Shown here piece after piece: positions 33,319 through 41,640 of a DNA stretch of 64,000 nucleotides. The position numbers were made by a program, and so were the translations under genes. Source of the stretch: Streptosporangium sp. NBC_01756 (lineage in GTDB: Bacteria > Actinomycetota > Actinomycetes > Streptosporangiales > Streptosporangiaceae). Each line of letters starts with the position of its first letter. Position 1 is the stretch's first letter. Location of the stretch: contig NZ_CP109130.1 in the NCBI RefSeq assembly GCF_035917975.1, forward strand, positions 5,828,001-5,892,000, in the 5' to 3' direction. The notes under the pieces were generated by a model. It was not told the DNA's origin. It saw only the letters and a list, made by a program, of their open reading frames with translations, and searched no databases.

Positions 33319-34044
33319 ATGTCGCCCGTCGTCTTCGTCCACGGAATCCGGGTCAGCGCGACCATGTGGGATCCCGTTCTCGCCCGTCTCGACCGGCCTG
33401 CGACGGCCGTGGACCTGCCGGGGCACGGAACCCGCCGCGGTGAGCCGTTCTCGATGGACGCGGCGACCTCGGCGGTGGCGGACGCGATCGACGCGCTCGG
33501 CGGCCGGGCCCTCGTGGCGGGGCTGTCGCTGGGCGGCTACGTCGGCATCGCCGCCGCCGAACGCTTCCCCGGCCGGGTCGCCGGGCTGATGGCCATGGGG
33601 TGCACGTCCAGAAGCACGGCGATGGCCGGGCTCTACCGGTCCGTCGCGTCGGTCGCCGCCCGTCATCCGGTCCGGGCGGACCGGCTCGGTTCCGCCGCTC
33701 TCCGCCGGGTCCTGCCCGGCCCACCCGGGGCGGCCATGGTGGCGGGGGGTCTGTCATGCGAGGTGATGCCGCAGGTCGTCGAGGCCGTCACCGGACACGA
33801 CCAGCTCGCGGCGCTGGCCGCCTACCCCGGACGCGTGTGGCTGGTGAACGGCGCCCGCGACCCGTTCCGGGGCGGCGAGCGCGACTTCCTGCGTGCCTGC
33901 CGGGACGGGCGGTTGATCCTGATCCCCCGCCGGGGACATCTGGGTGTGATGCGGGATCCGGGACCGCTGGCCCGGTTGGTGGGCGACCTGTGCGATCAGG
34001 TCGACCGACCGGCGAGGGCGGTGGCGACACCGAGTCCCAGATAG
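33319..34044 (+). CDS. Alpha/beta hydrolase
   Basis: 241-residue alpha/beta-hydrolase-fold esterase or lactonase-like enzyme. Visible are the oxyanion-hole region VVFVHGIRVSATMW, the nucleophile elbow GLSLGG (Ser about residue 78), the acid in VNGARDPF and the catalytic His in PRRGHLGVM. The ATG at 33319 follows GGAGG at 6 nt. It is divergent from the TetR gene and presumably repressed by it. Its last 49 bp overlap the minus-strand LysE gene tail to tail. Confidence 0.9.
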   Translation: MSPVVFVHGIRVSATMWDPVLARLDRPATAVDLPGHGTRRGEPFSMDAATSAVADAIDALGGRALVAGLSLGGYVGIAAAERFPGRVAGLMAMGCTSRSTAMAGLYRSVASVAARHPVRADRLGSAALRRVLPGPPGAAMVAGGLSCEVMPQVVEAVTGHDQLAALAAYPGRVWLVNGARDPFRGGERDFLRACRDGRLILIPRRGHLGVMRDPGPLARLVGDLCDQVDRPARAVATPSPR

Positions 34045-34616
34045 ACGATTCCGCTGAAGTTGCGGAGCAGGCTCGAACGGCCGCGCAGTCGCGTGCCGAG
34101 CGCGCCGGCGCCCACGGCGTAGATCAGGTCGCAGACCAGGCCGAGGAGCAGGAGGGTGCCTCCCAGGATCGCGATCTGCAGGGGCACCGATCCCGCCTCC
34201 AGGTGCACGAACTGCGGCAGGAGCGCCAGGAAGAACAGGATCACCTTGGGGTTGAGCACGTTGACGACCAGGCCTTCGAGGAAGATCGCGCGCAGCGGCT
34301 GCGGTGCGGCCTCCCGGGCGGTGGGCTCCTGTCCGCGGGTCAGCGTCCGGATGCCCAGGTAGACCAGGTAGGCCACCCCGGCCCACTTGATCACGTTGAA
34401 GAGCGCGGCGGACCGCGCGACCACGTAGGAGAGCCCGGCTGCCGCTGCGGCGATGTGCACCAGGGTGCCGGTCTCCACGCCGAAGGCGCTCGCCATCCCG
34501 GCCGCCCGGCCCTGGGCGATGGCCCGGGTGGCGATGTAGAGGTGGTTCGGCCCGGGCACCATGACCAGTGCCAGAGACGCCACAACGAAGATCAGAAATG
34601 TGGACATGGGAACCAT
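33996..34616 (-). CDS. LysE family amino-acid exporter
   Basis: 206-residue LysE/RhtB translocator with about six membrane helices. The family start FLIFVVASLALVMVPGPNHLYIATRAIAQGRAAG includes the conserved PGPN motif (about 22-25). EGLVVNVLNPKVILFFLALLPQF carries the NPK signature. It would export amino acids or related metabolites with proton motive force. The ATG at 34616 lies 6 nt downstream of a TATGGT -10 box and is probably leaderless; an ATG at 34607 is an alternative. It overlaps the hydrolase gene by 49 bp at the 3' end. Confidence 0.9.
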   Translation of the reverse strand: MVPMSTFLIFVVASLALVMVPGPNHLYIATRAIAQGRAAGMASAFGVETGTLVHIAAAAAGLSYVVARSAALFNVIKWAGVAYLVYLGIRTLTRGQEPTAREAAPQPLRAIFLEGLVVNVLNPKVILFFLALLPQFVHLEAGSVPLQIAILGGTLLLLGLVCDLIYAVGAGALGTRLRGRSSLLRNFSGIVYLGLGVATALAGRST

Positions 34617-34622
34617 GGGTCG

Positions 34623-34628
34623 ACCATA
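34623..34628 (-). promoter_or_regulatory. Candidate -10 box (TATGGT) of leaderless lysE-like gene
   Basis: On the minus strand, TATGGT ends 6 nt before the ATG at 34616 and no ribosome-binding site intervenes. Confidence 0.4.
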
Positions 34629-34652
34629 GGCCTGCTCCGGTCCCCACTGTCA

Positions 34653-34685
34653 GGACCATTCACGGACGCCGTCCGTGGACCATTC
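34653..34685. promoter_or_regulatory. Compound palindrome between divergent lysE-like and LAL genes
   Basis: A palindrome CACGGACG-C-CGTCCGTG (34661-34677) is bracketed by two direct copies of GGACCATTC (34653-34661 and 34677-34685). Placed mid-way between two divergent starts, it is a good candidate operator, perhaps for the LuxR-type regulator itself. Confidence 0.55.
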
Positions 34686-34721
34686 GGCTCGCTGCCGGTG
34701 TGCCGTGGCATACTCACCGGC

Positions 34722-37469
34722 GTGGGGTGGCAAAAGGAGCAAAGCGTTCTTATCGGGCGGTTGGTGGAGCTTGACCGCCTGTCCGCCGTCCTCGACTCGG
34801 CCGCCGCCGGGCTGGCCGGGGTGGCCCTCGTGGGTGGCGACGCGGGCATCGGCAAGACCCGGTTGGTGACGGAACTGGGGGAGCGGGCCAGGGCCGCCGG
34901 CTTCGCCGTGCTGGTCGGACAGTGCGCCGAACTCGGCGACGCGCTGCCGTACCTGCCGCTGGCCGACGCCCTGCGCGGTGCGCAGGGCGAGCTGCGCGCC
35001 GCGATCGACGCCCGGCCCGTCCTGGGCCGGCTGCTGCCCGGGAGCGCCGACCTCGGCCCGGAGACCACCTCCGGCCTCACCCAGCAGCAGCTCTTCGGCT
35101 CGATGCTCGGGTTCCTGGCCGCCCAGCCGCTGCTGCTGATCCTGGAGGACCTGCACTGGGCCGACCAGTCCACCCGCGACCTGCTGGTCTTCCTCAGCCG
35201 GATGCTGCAGACCGAGCGGGTCTGCCTGGTCGGCACCTACCGGACCGACGACCTCCACCGCCGCCACCCGCTGCGCCGGGTCCTCGCCGAGCTCAAGCGC
35301 CTCCCCTCGGTGACGGCCGTCGAGCTGCACCCGCTCGACCGCGGTGAGATGGCCGACTACCTGGCCGCCCTCGGCGGCGACGCCCGGATGATCGGCGAGG
35401 TCGTCGACCGCGCCGAGGGCAACCCGTTCTACGCCGAGGAGCTCCTGGAGGCCGCGACCGAGGGCTCCGCGATGACCGACGGCCTGGCCGGTCTGCTGCT
35501 CTCCCGCGCGGAGTTGCTCTCCGACGCGGCCCAGCAGGTGCTCCGGGGCGCGGCCGTCGCGGGCCGCCGGGTCGACCACGACCTGCTTCGGGAGGCCTCC
35601 GGACTGGAGGAGCTGGCTTTCGAGGAGGCCATGCGGGAGATCGTCTCGCGTGGGCTGCTCCGTCCCAGCGGGGAGTACGGCTACGCCTTCCGGCACGCTC
35701 TGCTCCAGGAGGCCGTCTACACCGACCTGCTGCCGGGCGAGCGGACCCGGATGCATTCGGCGTTCGCCCGCCTGCTCACCGCCCGGAAGGGGGCGGCCGC
35801 CGAGCTCGCCTATCACTACCTGGCCGGGCACGACCTCGCCGAAGCGCTGTCCGCTTCGGCCGAGGCCGGACGGCGGGCCGAGCGCCTCGGTGCCCCCGCC
35901 GAGGCGCACCGTCACTTCGAGCAGGCACTCGGCCTCTGGGACCGGGTCCCCGACCCCGAGCGTCTCGCCGGGATGGACCGCGTCCGACTCGTCCTGCGCA
36001 CCGCCGCCGCGGCGGCCGACACGGGCGACAACCACCGGGCCATCGCCCACCTCCGGGAGGTTCCCCCGTCGGCCGAGGTGGGCGAACGGCTCGCCTACTA
36101 CCTCTACGACTCCGACGACGTCCCGGCGGCGATCACGGCCGCCGAGGCGGCCGTGGCCGCGGCCCCTCCCGGAACCGCCGTCCTCGCCAGGGCGCTGGCC
36201 ACCCTCTCCCGCGCGCTCAGCTGGGGAGTGCGCCAGCCGGAGGCCAGGCGCCTCGCCGACCGCGCGCTGGAGGTCGCCAGGGCCACGGGGGCGAGCGACG
36301 CGGAGAAGGGCGCGATGATCGTGCTGGGCTCCTGCGCGGAGTTCGAGGGTGACCTCGTCCGAGCCCAGGAGCTGTTCGGCGCCGCCGCCGTCCGGGACTC
36401 CGGTGACCTGGCCATGGATCTGCGTGCGATCTTCCAGCACGCCCGGATGCAGTTCGAGCAGGGCTCCATGACCGTCGCCGCCGCGACCGCCGACAGGGGC
36501 ATACGGCTGGCGACGGAGACCGGGCTCTCCTGGAGCACGTACGGAACCGACCTGCGGTTCCTCCAGTTCCTGATCCACTACATGGCGGGGGAATGGCCGC
36601 AGGCCCGGGAGACGGCCGCCGGATTCGGCACGCGTGCCGGCAAGATTCCCGAGGCCGTCCTCTCTTCCTTCGCACTGTTCGTCGAGGTCGCCACGGGGAC
36701 GCCCGCGGTCGAGGAACGGCTGACCTGGCTCCGGCCGTTCTGGTCGGACTCCCTGGTCGCCTACATGTCCAGGGGGCTGGCCGCCGAACACGCCCTGTGG
36801 CAGCGGGATCCCGGACTCGCCCTGGAACACGCGACCGCGGTCCTCGACGCCATCGACCCCGCCGACGTGGGCAACATCCGCATCGGTGCGATCGCGCTCT
36901 GGGCGCTGGCCGACCTCGGCCGCACCGACGGCGCCGACGAACTGCTCGCCCGCGTACGGCGGGCGGCCCGGCCCGGGATGGGATTCGAGGGACGCGCCTG
37001 GCTGGCGCGGGCGGAGGCCGAGTGGCATCGCGTGCACGGCCGTGCCGACGTCGAGGCGTGGCGGGCGGTGGTCGAGGCGTTCGGCGCCGGGTCCGTCTAC
37101 GAGACGGCGCGCTCCCGGTGGCGGCTGGCCGAGGCGCTGCTCGCCTCGGGTGACCGCGCCTCGGCGCTGGAGGAGTGGCAGCGCGCGGTCCAGGACGCCA
37201 CGTCGCTGGGTGCCCGGCCGCTGGGCGCGGCCCTGGCGGAGCTGGGCCGCCGGGCCCGGTTCACCTCGGGCCCGGCGGGGCCGCTCACCAGCCGTGAGCA
37301 GGAGGTGCTCGCACTGGTGTCCGAGGGCCTGCCCAACCGTGAGATCGGCGAACGGCTGTTCATCGCGCAGAAGACGGTGAGCGTGCACGTCTCCAACATC
37401 CTGGGCAAGCTCGGTGCCTCCTCACGCACCCAGGCCGCCGCGGTGGCTCGCAGGGAGGGCCTGCTGTAG
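34722..37469 (+). CDS. LAL-type LuxR regulator with AAA ATPase domain
   Basis: 915-residue large ATP-binding regulator of the LuxR family. The N-terminal ATPase has Walker A GGDAGIGKTRLV (about residues 38-49) and Walker B LLLILEDLHWAD (about 140-151). A long helical-repeat middle region (about 330-830, TPR-like and Ala/Arg-rich) follows. The C-terminus is a LuxR helix-turn-helix, PLTSREQEVLALVSEGLPNREIG and KTVSVHVSNILGKLGASSRTQ. The GTG at 34722 follows a CATACT -10-like box by 7 nt with no ribosome-binding site, suggesting a leaderless message. The frame is open far upstream but homology starts at IGRLVELDRL. Such regulators often control sugar or secondary metabolism; the divergent exporter is a likely target. 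Confidence 0.92.
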   Translation: MGWQKEQSVLIGRLVELDRLSAVLDSAAAGLAGVALVGGDAGIGKTRLVTELGERARAAGFAVLVGQCAELGDALPYLPLADALRGAQGELRAAIDARPVLGRLLPGSADLGPETTSGLTQQQLFGSMLGFLAAQPLLLILEDLHWADQSTRDLLVFLSRMLQTERVCLVGTYRTDDLHRRHPLRRVLAELKRLPSVTAVELHPLDRGEMADYLAALGGDARMIGEVVDRAEGNPFYAEELLEAATEGSAMTDGLAGLLLSRAELLSDAAQQVLRGAAVAGRRVDHDLLREASGLEELAFEEAMREIVSRGLLRPSGEYGYAFRHALLQEAVYTDLLPGERTRMHSAFARLLTARKGAAAELAYHYLAGHDLAEALSASAEAGRRAERLGAPAEAHRHFEQALGLWDRVPDPERLAGMDRVRLVLRTAAAAADTGDNHRAIAHLREVPPSAEVGERLAYYLYDSDDVPAAITAAEAAVAAAPPGTAVLARALATLSRALSWGVRQPEARRLADRALEVARATGASDAEKGAMIVLGSCAEFEGDLVRAQELFGAAAVRDSGDLAMDLRAIFQHARMQFEQGSMTVAAATADRGIRLATETGLSWSTYGTDLRFLQFLIHYMAGEWPQARETAAGFGTRAGKIPEAVLSSFALFVEVATGTPAVEERLTWLRPFWSDSLVAYMSRGLAAEHALWQRDPGLALEHATAVLDAIDPADVGNIRIGAIALWALADLGRTDGADELLARVRRAARPGMGFEGRAWLARAEAEWHRVHGRADVEAWRAVVEAFGAGSVYETARSRWRLAEALLASGDRASALEEWQRAVQDATSLGARPLGAALAELGRRARFTSGPAGPLTSREQEVLALVSEGLPNREIGERLFIAQKTVSVHVSNILGKLGASSRTQAAAVARREGLL

Positions 37470-37508
37470 GCGCCCGTCGAATTCCCGGTCGACCTCCGGG
37501 GTGGGCCG

Positions 37509-37898
37509 TCAGCCGTCGCGTGTGGTCAGGGCCAGCTCGCGGACGACCTGGATGAGCTCGGCAGGGTCGAACGGCTTGGTGAGGTAGGCGTCGACTCCGA
37601 TGTCGAGTCCCCGGCGCTTGTCGTCGTCCTGCGCCCTCGCGGTGATCAGGACCACCCTGATGTGGCGGGTCTCCTCGTCGCCCCGGAGCCTGGTCGCGGT
37701 CATCCAGCCGTCCAGCCTGGGCATCATCACATCGAGCGTGATCACGTCGGGCATCACCTCAAGCACCCGATCAAGGCAGTTCTGTCCGTCGTAGGCGGTC
37801 TCCACCTGGAATCCCTCCAAGGTCAGGTTGACCGCGATGAGCTGTCGGATGACCTCGTCGTCATCCACCACCAATACCTTGCCCGGAACGTCGCCCAC
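37509..37898 (-). CDS. Single-domain response regulator (CheY-like)
   Basis: 129-residue receiver domain without an output domain. Acidic pair in VLVVDDDEVIRQ, phospho-acceptor in VITLDVMMPRLDG (about residue 54), Thr in VLITARAQDDD, Lys in YLTKPFDPAEL. The GTG at 37898 is the only reasonable start; the nearest purine-rich site is about 16 nt away. No kinase gene is adjacent. It converges with the LAL regulator gene (39 bp gap) and is divergent from the NlpC/P60 gene. Confidence 0.92.
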   Translation of the reverse strand: MGDVPGKVLVVDDDEVIRQLIAVNLTLEGFQVETAYDGQNCLDRVLEVMPDVITLDVMMPRLDGWMTATRLRGDEETRHIRVVLITARAQDDDKRRGLDIGVDAYLTKPFDPAELIQVVRELALTTRDG

Positions 37899-38123
37899 GG
37901 CCGTGAGGCTAACTCCTCAGAGTCGGGTCACGCGCGGTTTTCGGCGGATGCGTACGGACAACCGTCCATGGGCGGCAGGTGTTCCCACCGGGTGGACGGG
38001 CTCGGCCTCGTAGGTGTGGATGGTTTCGGCGTCCTCCACAGAATTCGGTTCGGCCCCTTGGGGATGACCCGGCCCCGCAGATCCTGAGGCCTCGATCGTT
38101 CATCGAGCCCAGGGAGGGCACGC

Positions 38124-39221
38124 ATGATCACGACAGTTCTCACCGCCACCGTTCTTGCGACGGTTCTCGCAGTGGGCGACCCGCAGGCGCCCACGGGACG
38201 GTTCTGCTCACAGGTCGCCGATGCCTGGAGGCCGCTGCTGTCCGGTGCCGAGTCACCGGACAGCCTCCATGCGTGGTTACGGGAGATGATGCGCGTCGCG
38301 CTCGTCACCGCCTGTGAGCTCGGCCGCACGAGTCCGGGACTCCCGGCGCAGACCACCCGCGCCGACGCCGGAGACGGCATCTCGGCCCCGGGCCTTCCCC
38401 GGGCGGCGGACGCCGCCGAATCCTCCGGGCCGGCTGCTCCCGGCGTCACGGAACCCGCCGCCCCTCCCGTGGGCTCGCCCACCGGCGTCACCGGCATCAC
38501 CGGATCCTCGGGTCCTCCTGCGGGCTCCTCCACCGACACCACCGGACCTTCGGGTCCTCCCGTGGGCTCCTCCACCGACACCACCGAACCCGCCGCCCCT
38601 CCTGGACTCACGTCTTCCGGCGGCACCGGCCGCTCCGCTCCTCCCGGGTCCACGTTTCCCGACGTCACCGGTCCTGCCAGGCCCGGATCCTCTTCGCGGG
38701 TTCAGCGGCCGGCCGACCGTTCGCGGGGTCAGCGGCCCGCCGACAGTTCCTCGGAGAGGCCGCCGAAATCCGAGACGTCTCATCACCCGTCCGCGGTCTC
38801 TCGGTCGCCACGCCGTCCGTCACCGGGGCAGACGGCGGTGACGGCGGCGCTCCGCCACGTCGGCAGGCCGTACGTCTGGGGCGGTGGTTCGGGCGACGGC
38901 CCGACCGGTGGTGGGTTCGACTGCTCCGGCCTCGCCCTGCATGCCTGGTCCAAGGCGGGGGCCGCGCTCACCCACTACACCGGAAGTCAGTTCAGGCAGG
39001 GCCGCCGCGTGCCGTTCTCCCAGCTCCGCCCGGGAGATCTGGTCTTCTTCGGTGGTGGCGTCGGAGACCCGACCCACGTGGGTGTCTATGTGAAGGACGG
39101 CGTCATGGTGCACGCCCCGAAGACCGGTGACGTCGTCAGGACGACGAACTTCGCCGACTCTCCCTACTACCGCTCGCGCTACCGTGGAGCCGTCCGCCCG
39201 GTCTCCCGGACCCCTGCCTGA
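38124..39221 (+). CDS. Secreted NlpC/P60 cell-wall peptidase
   Basis: 365-residue exported endopeptidase cutting peptidoglycan stem peptides. Signal peptide-like start (MITTVLTATVLATVLAVGDP, about 1-20). A helical region to about 75 is followed by a long low-complexity Pro/Ser/Gly/Thr linker (about 80-225) with repeats such as GPPVGSSTDTT, likely wall-spanning. The catalytic domain (about 230-350) has the nucleophile in GGFDCSGLALHAW (Cys), His in THVGVYVKDGVMVHAP. The ATG at 38124 has AGGGAGG upstream. It lies just before a tRNA gene. Confidence 0.92.
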   Translation: MITTVLTATVLATVLAVGDPQAPTGRFCSQVADAWRPLLSGAESPDSLHAWLREMMRVALVTACELGRTSPGLPAQTTRADAGDGISAPGLPRAADAAESSGPAAPGVTEPAAPPVGSPTGVTGITGSSGPPAGSSTDTTGPSGPPVGSSTDTTEPAAPPGLTSSGGTGRSAPPGSTFPDVTGPARPGSSSRVQRPADRSRGQRPADSSSERPPKSETSHHPSAVSRSPRRPSPGQTAVTAALRHVGRPYVWGGGSGDGPTGGGFDCSGLALHAWSKAGAALTHYTGSQFRQGRRVPFSQLRPGDLVFFGGGVGDPTHVGVYVKDGVMVHAPKTGDVVRTTNFADSPYYRSRYRGAVRPVSRTPA

Positions 39222-39304
39222 CAGAGCCGGTGCCCCTGAGATCACCCGCTTCGCGCTGCGAGTGTCGGTTCCCCTCCAGATGCTGGTAATCTAATCACTC
39301 GTTG

Positions 39305-39379
39305 GCCCCCTTAGCTCAGGGGATAGAGCACCGGCCTCCGGAGCCGGGAGCGCAAGTTCGAATCTTGCAGGGGGCACCA
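39305..39379 (+). tRNA. tRNA-Arg (anticodon CCG)
   Basis: A full cloverleaf folds: acceptor GCCCCCT / AGGGGGC with encoded ACCA 3' end, D-arm TAGCTCAGGGGATAGAGCA, anticodon stem CCGGC / GCCGG with loop CTCCGGA (anticodon CCG, reading CGG), and T-arm GTTCGAATC. Isolated gene. Confidence 0.97.
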
Positions 39380-39579
39380 ACGCTTCACCAGGGGAAACCC
39401 AGCGACGGCCTGCGGAAACGCGGGTCGTTCTGCGTTGTGCCACCGGATGTCGCCAGCTACGGCTGCGCCATCCAGGTACGGGATCTTGTTGCCGTAGCGT
39501 GTCTTCCGTTCGGTTGCCCGGCTGTCCGCGGCTGCCGGCGCGGCCCGGAGCCCGCCGTTCCAGGCCGCGTTTCAGCCGA
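39380..39579. other. Gene-free stretch downstream of tRNA-Arg
   Basis: No coding frame with convincing support. A ~48-codon open stretch on the minus strand ends at the tRNA boundary but has no start signal or recognised homology. No integrase or direct repeat of the tRNA 3' end was found within the next kilobase, so there is no evidence of an integrated element. Confidence 0.5.
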
Positions 39580-39744
39580 TTATCTGGTCAGGACCATCAG
39601 CGCGAAAAGCCCGTGCTCGCAGTGGTACGACAGGTACGTCCCCTGGTTTCGCAGTTCCGCGTCCTTCGCCTTGCCCTTCGCCGCTGACGGGTAGTCGCCG
39701 TACGTGATCCATGAGGATGCGATGACGGCCGGGGCGCTCGACGT
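39580..39744 (-). pseudogene. Relic of a small secreted-protein gene
   Basis: A minus-strand frame ending TAA at 39580 encodes SSWITYGDYPSAAKGKAKDA and then ELRNQGTYLSYHCEHGLFAL plus MVLTR. This resembles the C-terminus of small secreted actinobacterial proteins of the pattern W-x-x-YG-x-Y-x(n)-Y-x-C-x(n)-LxV. No start codon or signal peptide remains; the frame runs into the 3' end of the lipoprotein gene in another phase. It looks like a truncated duplicate. Low certainty. Confidence 0.3.
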
Positions 39745-39781
39745 GTTGTGACCGGTGGTCGCGGCGTTCGGCGCAGGGCCG

Positions 39782-40681
39782 TCAGGCGTACCAGTCCCCG
39801 GCGATCTCCTGGAGTTCCTTGCTCCCTTTGCGCTCCGGGGCCACGGACACGCCCACGGTGAAGACCTGCCAGATCCCCTTCGGGTCGTTGAGCAGGCTGA
39901 AGACGTGGAACGAGCCGCCGCCCCCGGTGCGGAAGCCGTAGGTCTGGGTATGGGAGCGGAACCCCGCGTAAGCGCCCTTGGAGATCCTGGCGTAGGCGCG
40001 GCGGCTGAAGTTGTCCCCGGCCAGCCGGTAGCCGTGCTTTCCCGCCTTGTTGTTGGGATAGTCCCAGAAGGTCAGATACTCCTTGCCGACGGCCGCGCCG
40101 TCGGACGCGGCGGTGACGTAACCCTCGGCGTCCAGGCGCGGCGCCGGCACCCGCTGGCCGTAGTGCAGCGGTGTCTTCGCGGCCAGTTTGAAGGACTGGC
40201 CCTTCGGCCGCCAGAAGGCCAGAATGTGCGCCCGGTCCTGCCCCCGGTAGGTCGCCTGGAGGATGAACCACTCCCCGGTGGCCGGCTGCTCACGGGGCAC
40301 GTAGTACGTCTGCCTGCCGGTCAGCAGGATCGGCTTGCGGAGCTTGCTCTTGTCGCCGTCCTCCACATGGCCCTTGTCGAGGACCGCCTCGTGCCGGGTG
40401 CCGTCCCAGAACAGGTCGTCCACCTTGGAGAAGTCGTCCCACCAGTCACGATCCTTGATCGTTCTGTTGTGCTTGGCCACCCAGGACGCCGCGGCCTTCC
40501 TGGCGTCGGCGGTGGTGAGCCGGACGCTCTCGGGCCGAGGGGCGGGCGTGGGCGTGGGTGCCGCCGCTGTGGACGGGGGCGTCGTCGTAGGTGAGAAGAC
40601 CGGGCGAGCGAAAGGGTTGGGCACAAGGGCGCAGCCGGTGAGGCTCATCGCCAGGACGGCGATGAGTGGCGCTTTCCGCAC
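39782..40681 (-). CDS. Putative lipoprotein, 299 aa
   Basis: No family recognised. The GTG at 40681 has AAAGGAG 9 nt upstream and gives a lipoprotein signal, RKAPLIAVLAMSLTGC, with the lipobox cysteine near residue 17. A short Pro/Thr/Ala-rich spacer (about 25-55) leads to a globular outer domain of about 240 residues with TTADARKAAASWVAKHNRT, WFILQATYRG and FWRPKGQSFKL strands and IWQVFTVGVSVAPE near the end. The protein is expected on the outer face of the membrane. A relic frame sits directly downstream. Confidence 0.8.
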   Translation of the reverse strand: MRKAPLIAVLAMSLTGCALVPNPFARPVFSPTTTPPSTAAAPTPTPAPRPESVRLTTADARKAAASWVAKHNRTIKDRDWWDDFSKVDDLFWDGTRHEAVLDKGHVEDGDKSKLRKPILLTGRQTYYVPREQPATGEWFILQATYRGQDRAHILAFWRPKGQSFKLAAKTPLHYGQRVPAPRLDAEGYVTAASDGAAVGKEYLTFWDYPNNKAGKHGYRLAGDNFSRRAYARISKGAYAGFRSHTQTYGFRTGGGGSFHVFSLLNDPKGIWQVFTVGVSVAPERKGSKELQEIAGDWYA

Positions 40682-40853
40682 GGTGCCGATCTCCTTTGCT
40701 GAATGCGACAAATGACAATGAAAGACACCGTACCGGTCAACCCCCAGGGCTGCGCCGATCGGTCACGGCCGACGGCCACAAGGTCGTTGCTTACCATGTG
40801 TCAATGGCAAAGAGTAAGGCCGCCAAAGCTGTCAGTAACGTAAAGTTCGGTGA

Positions 40854-41419
40854 GTGCTCTGCGCCTTCGTTGATGAAAGCTGTCGTGTCCGCAGGGATGA
40901 CGACTGCCTCTATGTTCTTGCCGCCGTCCTCCTTCCAGCGGAAGAACTCGACCAGGTCAGGTCGATGATGGACAGCTTGCGGTACGGCAAGGCACCCACC
41001 GTTCATTGGCGAACGGAGCGATCCGCGCGCAGGCTGCTCATCGCGCAGGCGGTGGCCTCGTTGGAATGTGCGTCGGTGGTCGCCGTCAGCCTGTACGGCA
41101 CTGCAGGCCGCTCGGAGCGGGCCAGGCGTCATTGTCTGCTCCGGTTGCTGCCCGAGCTATCCGCGCGGGGGTCGGAGCGGTGGTGTTCGAGTCGCGTCGA
41201 GAGCAGGACGCTGGCGACAGGGCGATTCTCACGGCTCTGCGACGAGGCGAGCAGATCGCCGCTGAGATGTCGGTCAACTGGGAACGAGCCAGCTCGGATG
41301 CCGCGCTATGGACGGCTGATGTCGTCGCGGGGATCGTGACCGGGTGGATGGGCGGAGACCAGCAGTGGTGGCCGCTGTTCGAGGACCGTGTCACATTCCT
41401 GGAAGCATCAGAGGCCTGA
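40854..41419 (+). pseudogene. Frameshifted conserved hypothetical gene
   Basis: Two overlapping frames join into one protein-like sequence. The first (GTG at 40854) reads LCAFVDESCRVRRDDDCLYV... up to LLPELSARG. The second continues VGAVVFESRREQDAGDRAIL... to FEDRVTFLEASEA, ending at 41419. The shift lies in a run of five G residues at 41167-41171; one extra G would restore a single ~189-residue frame. The combined protein resembles a conserved actinobacterial hypothetical with an N-terminal DES motif, similar in style to DUF3800. It is either a real mutation or a homopolymer sequencing error. Confidence 0.7.
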
Positions 41420-41434
41420 CTGGAGAAAGCGCAA

Positions 41435-41472
41435 GCGCCGGGCTCCCGATTCCATCGGGGGGTTCCCGGCGC
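41435..41472 (+). terminator. Two-part hairpin terminator after the frameshifted gene
   Basis: GCGCCGGG / CCCGGCGC (41435-41442, 41465-41472) encloses an inner stem CCCGAT-TCC-ATCGGG. It begins 16 bp after the stop codon of the frameshifted gene. Confidence 0.65.
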
Positions 41473-41640
41473 CACTTCCATGCCCCAGAGGACACGACAC
41501 CGTAAGTATCCGCTTGTTTCCCCTCAGTCGTCAAGCCAAAGCCATCTGGTGGCTTGGACTGGCGCCGCGGGTACTGTCCGCGCGTGTCAGCGTTGCCCTT
41601 ATTGATGAGCGAGGAGTCGCGATGCCGCCGTTGCGGGCGT

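Noticed and set aside
39305..39780. Genomic island integrated at tRNA-Arg
   Set aside because: No integrase, no duplicate of the tRNA 3' end, and ordinary base composition.
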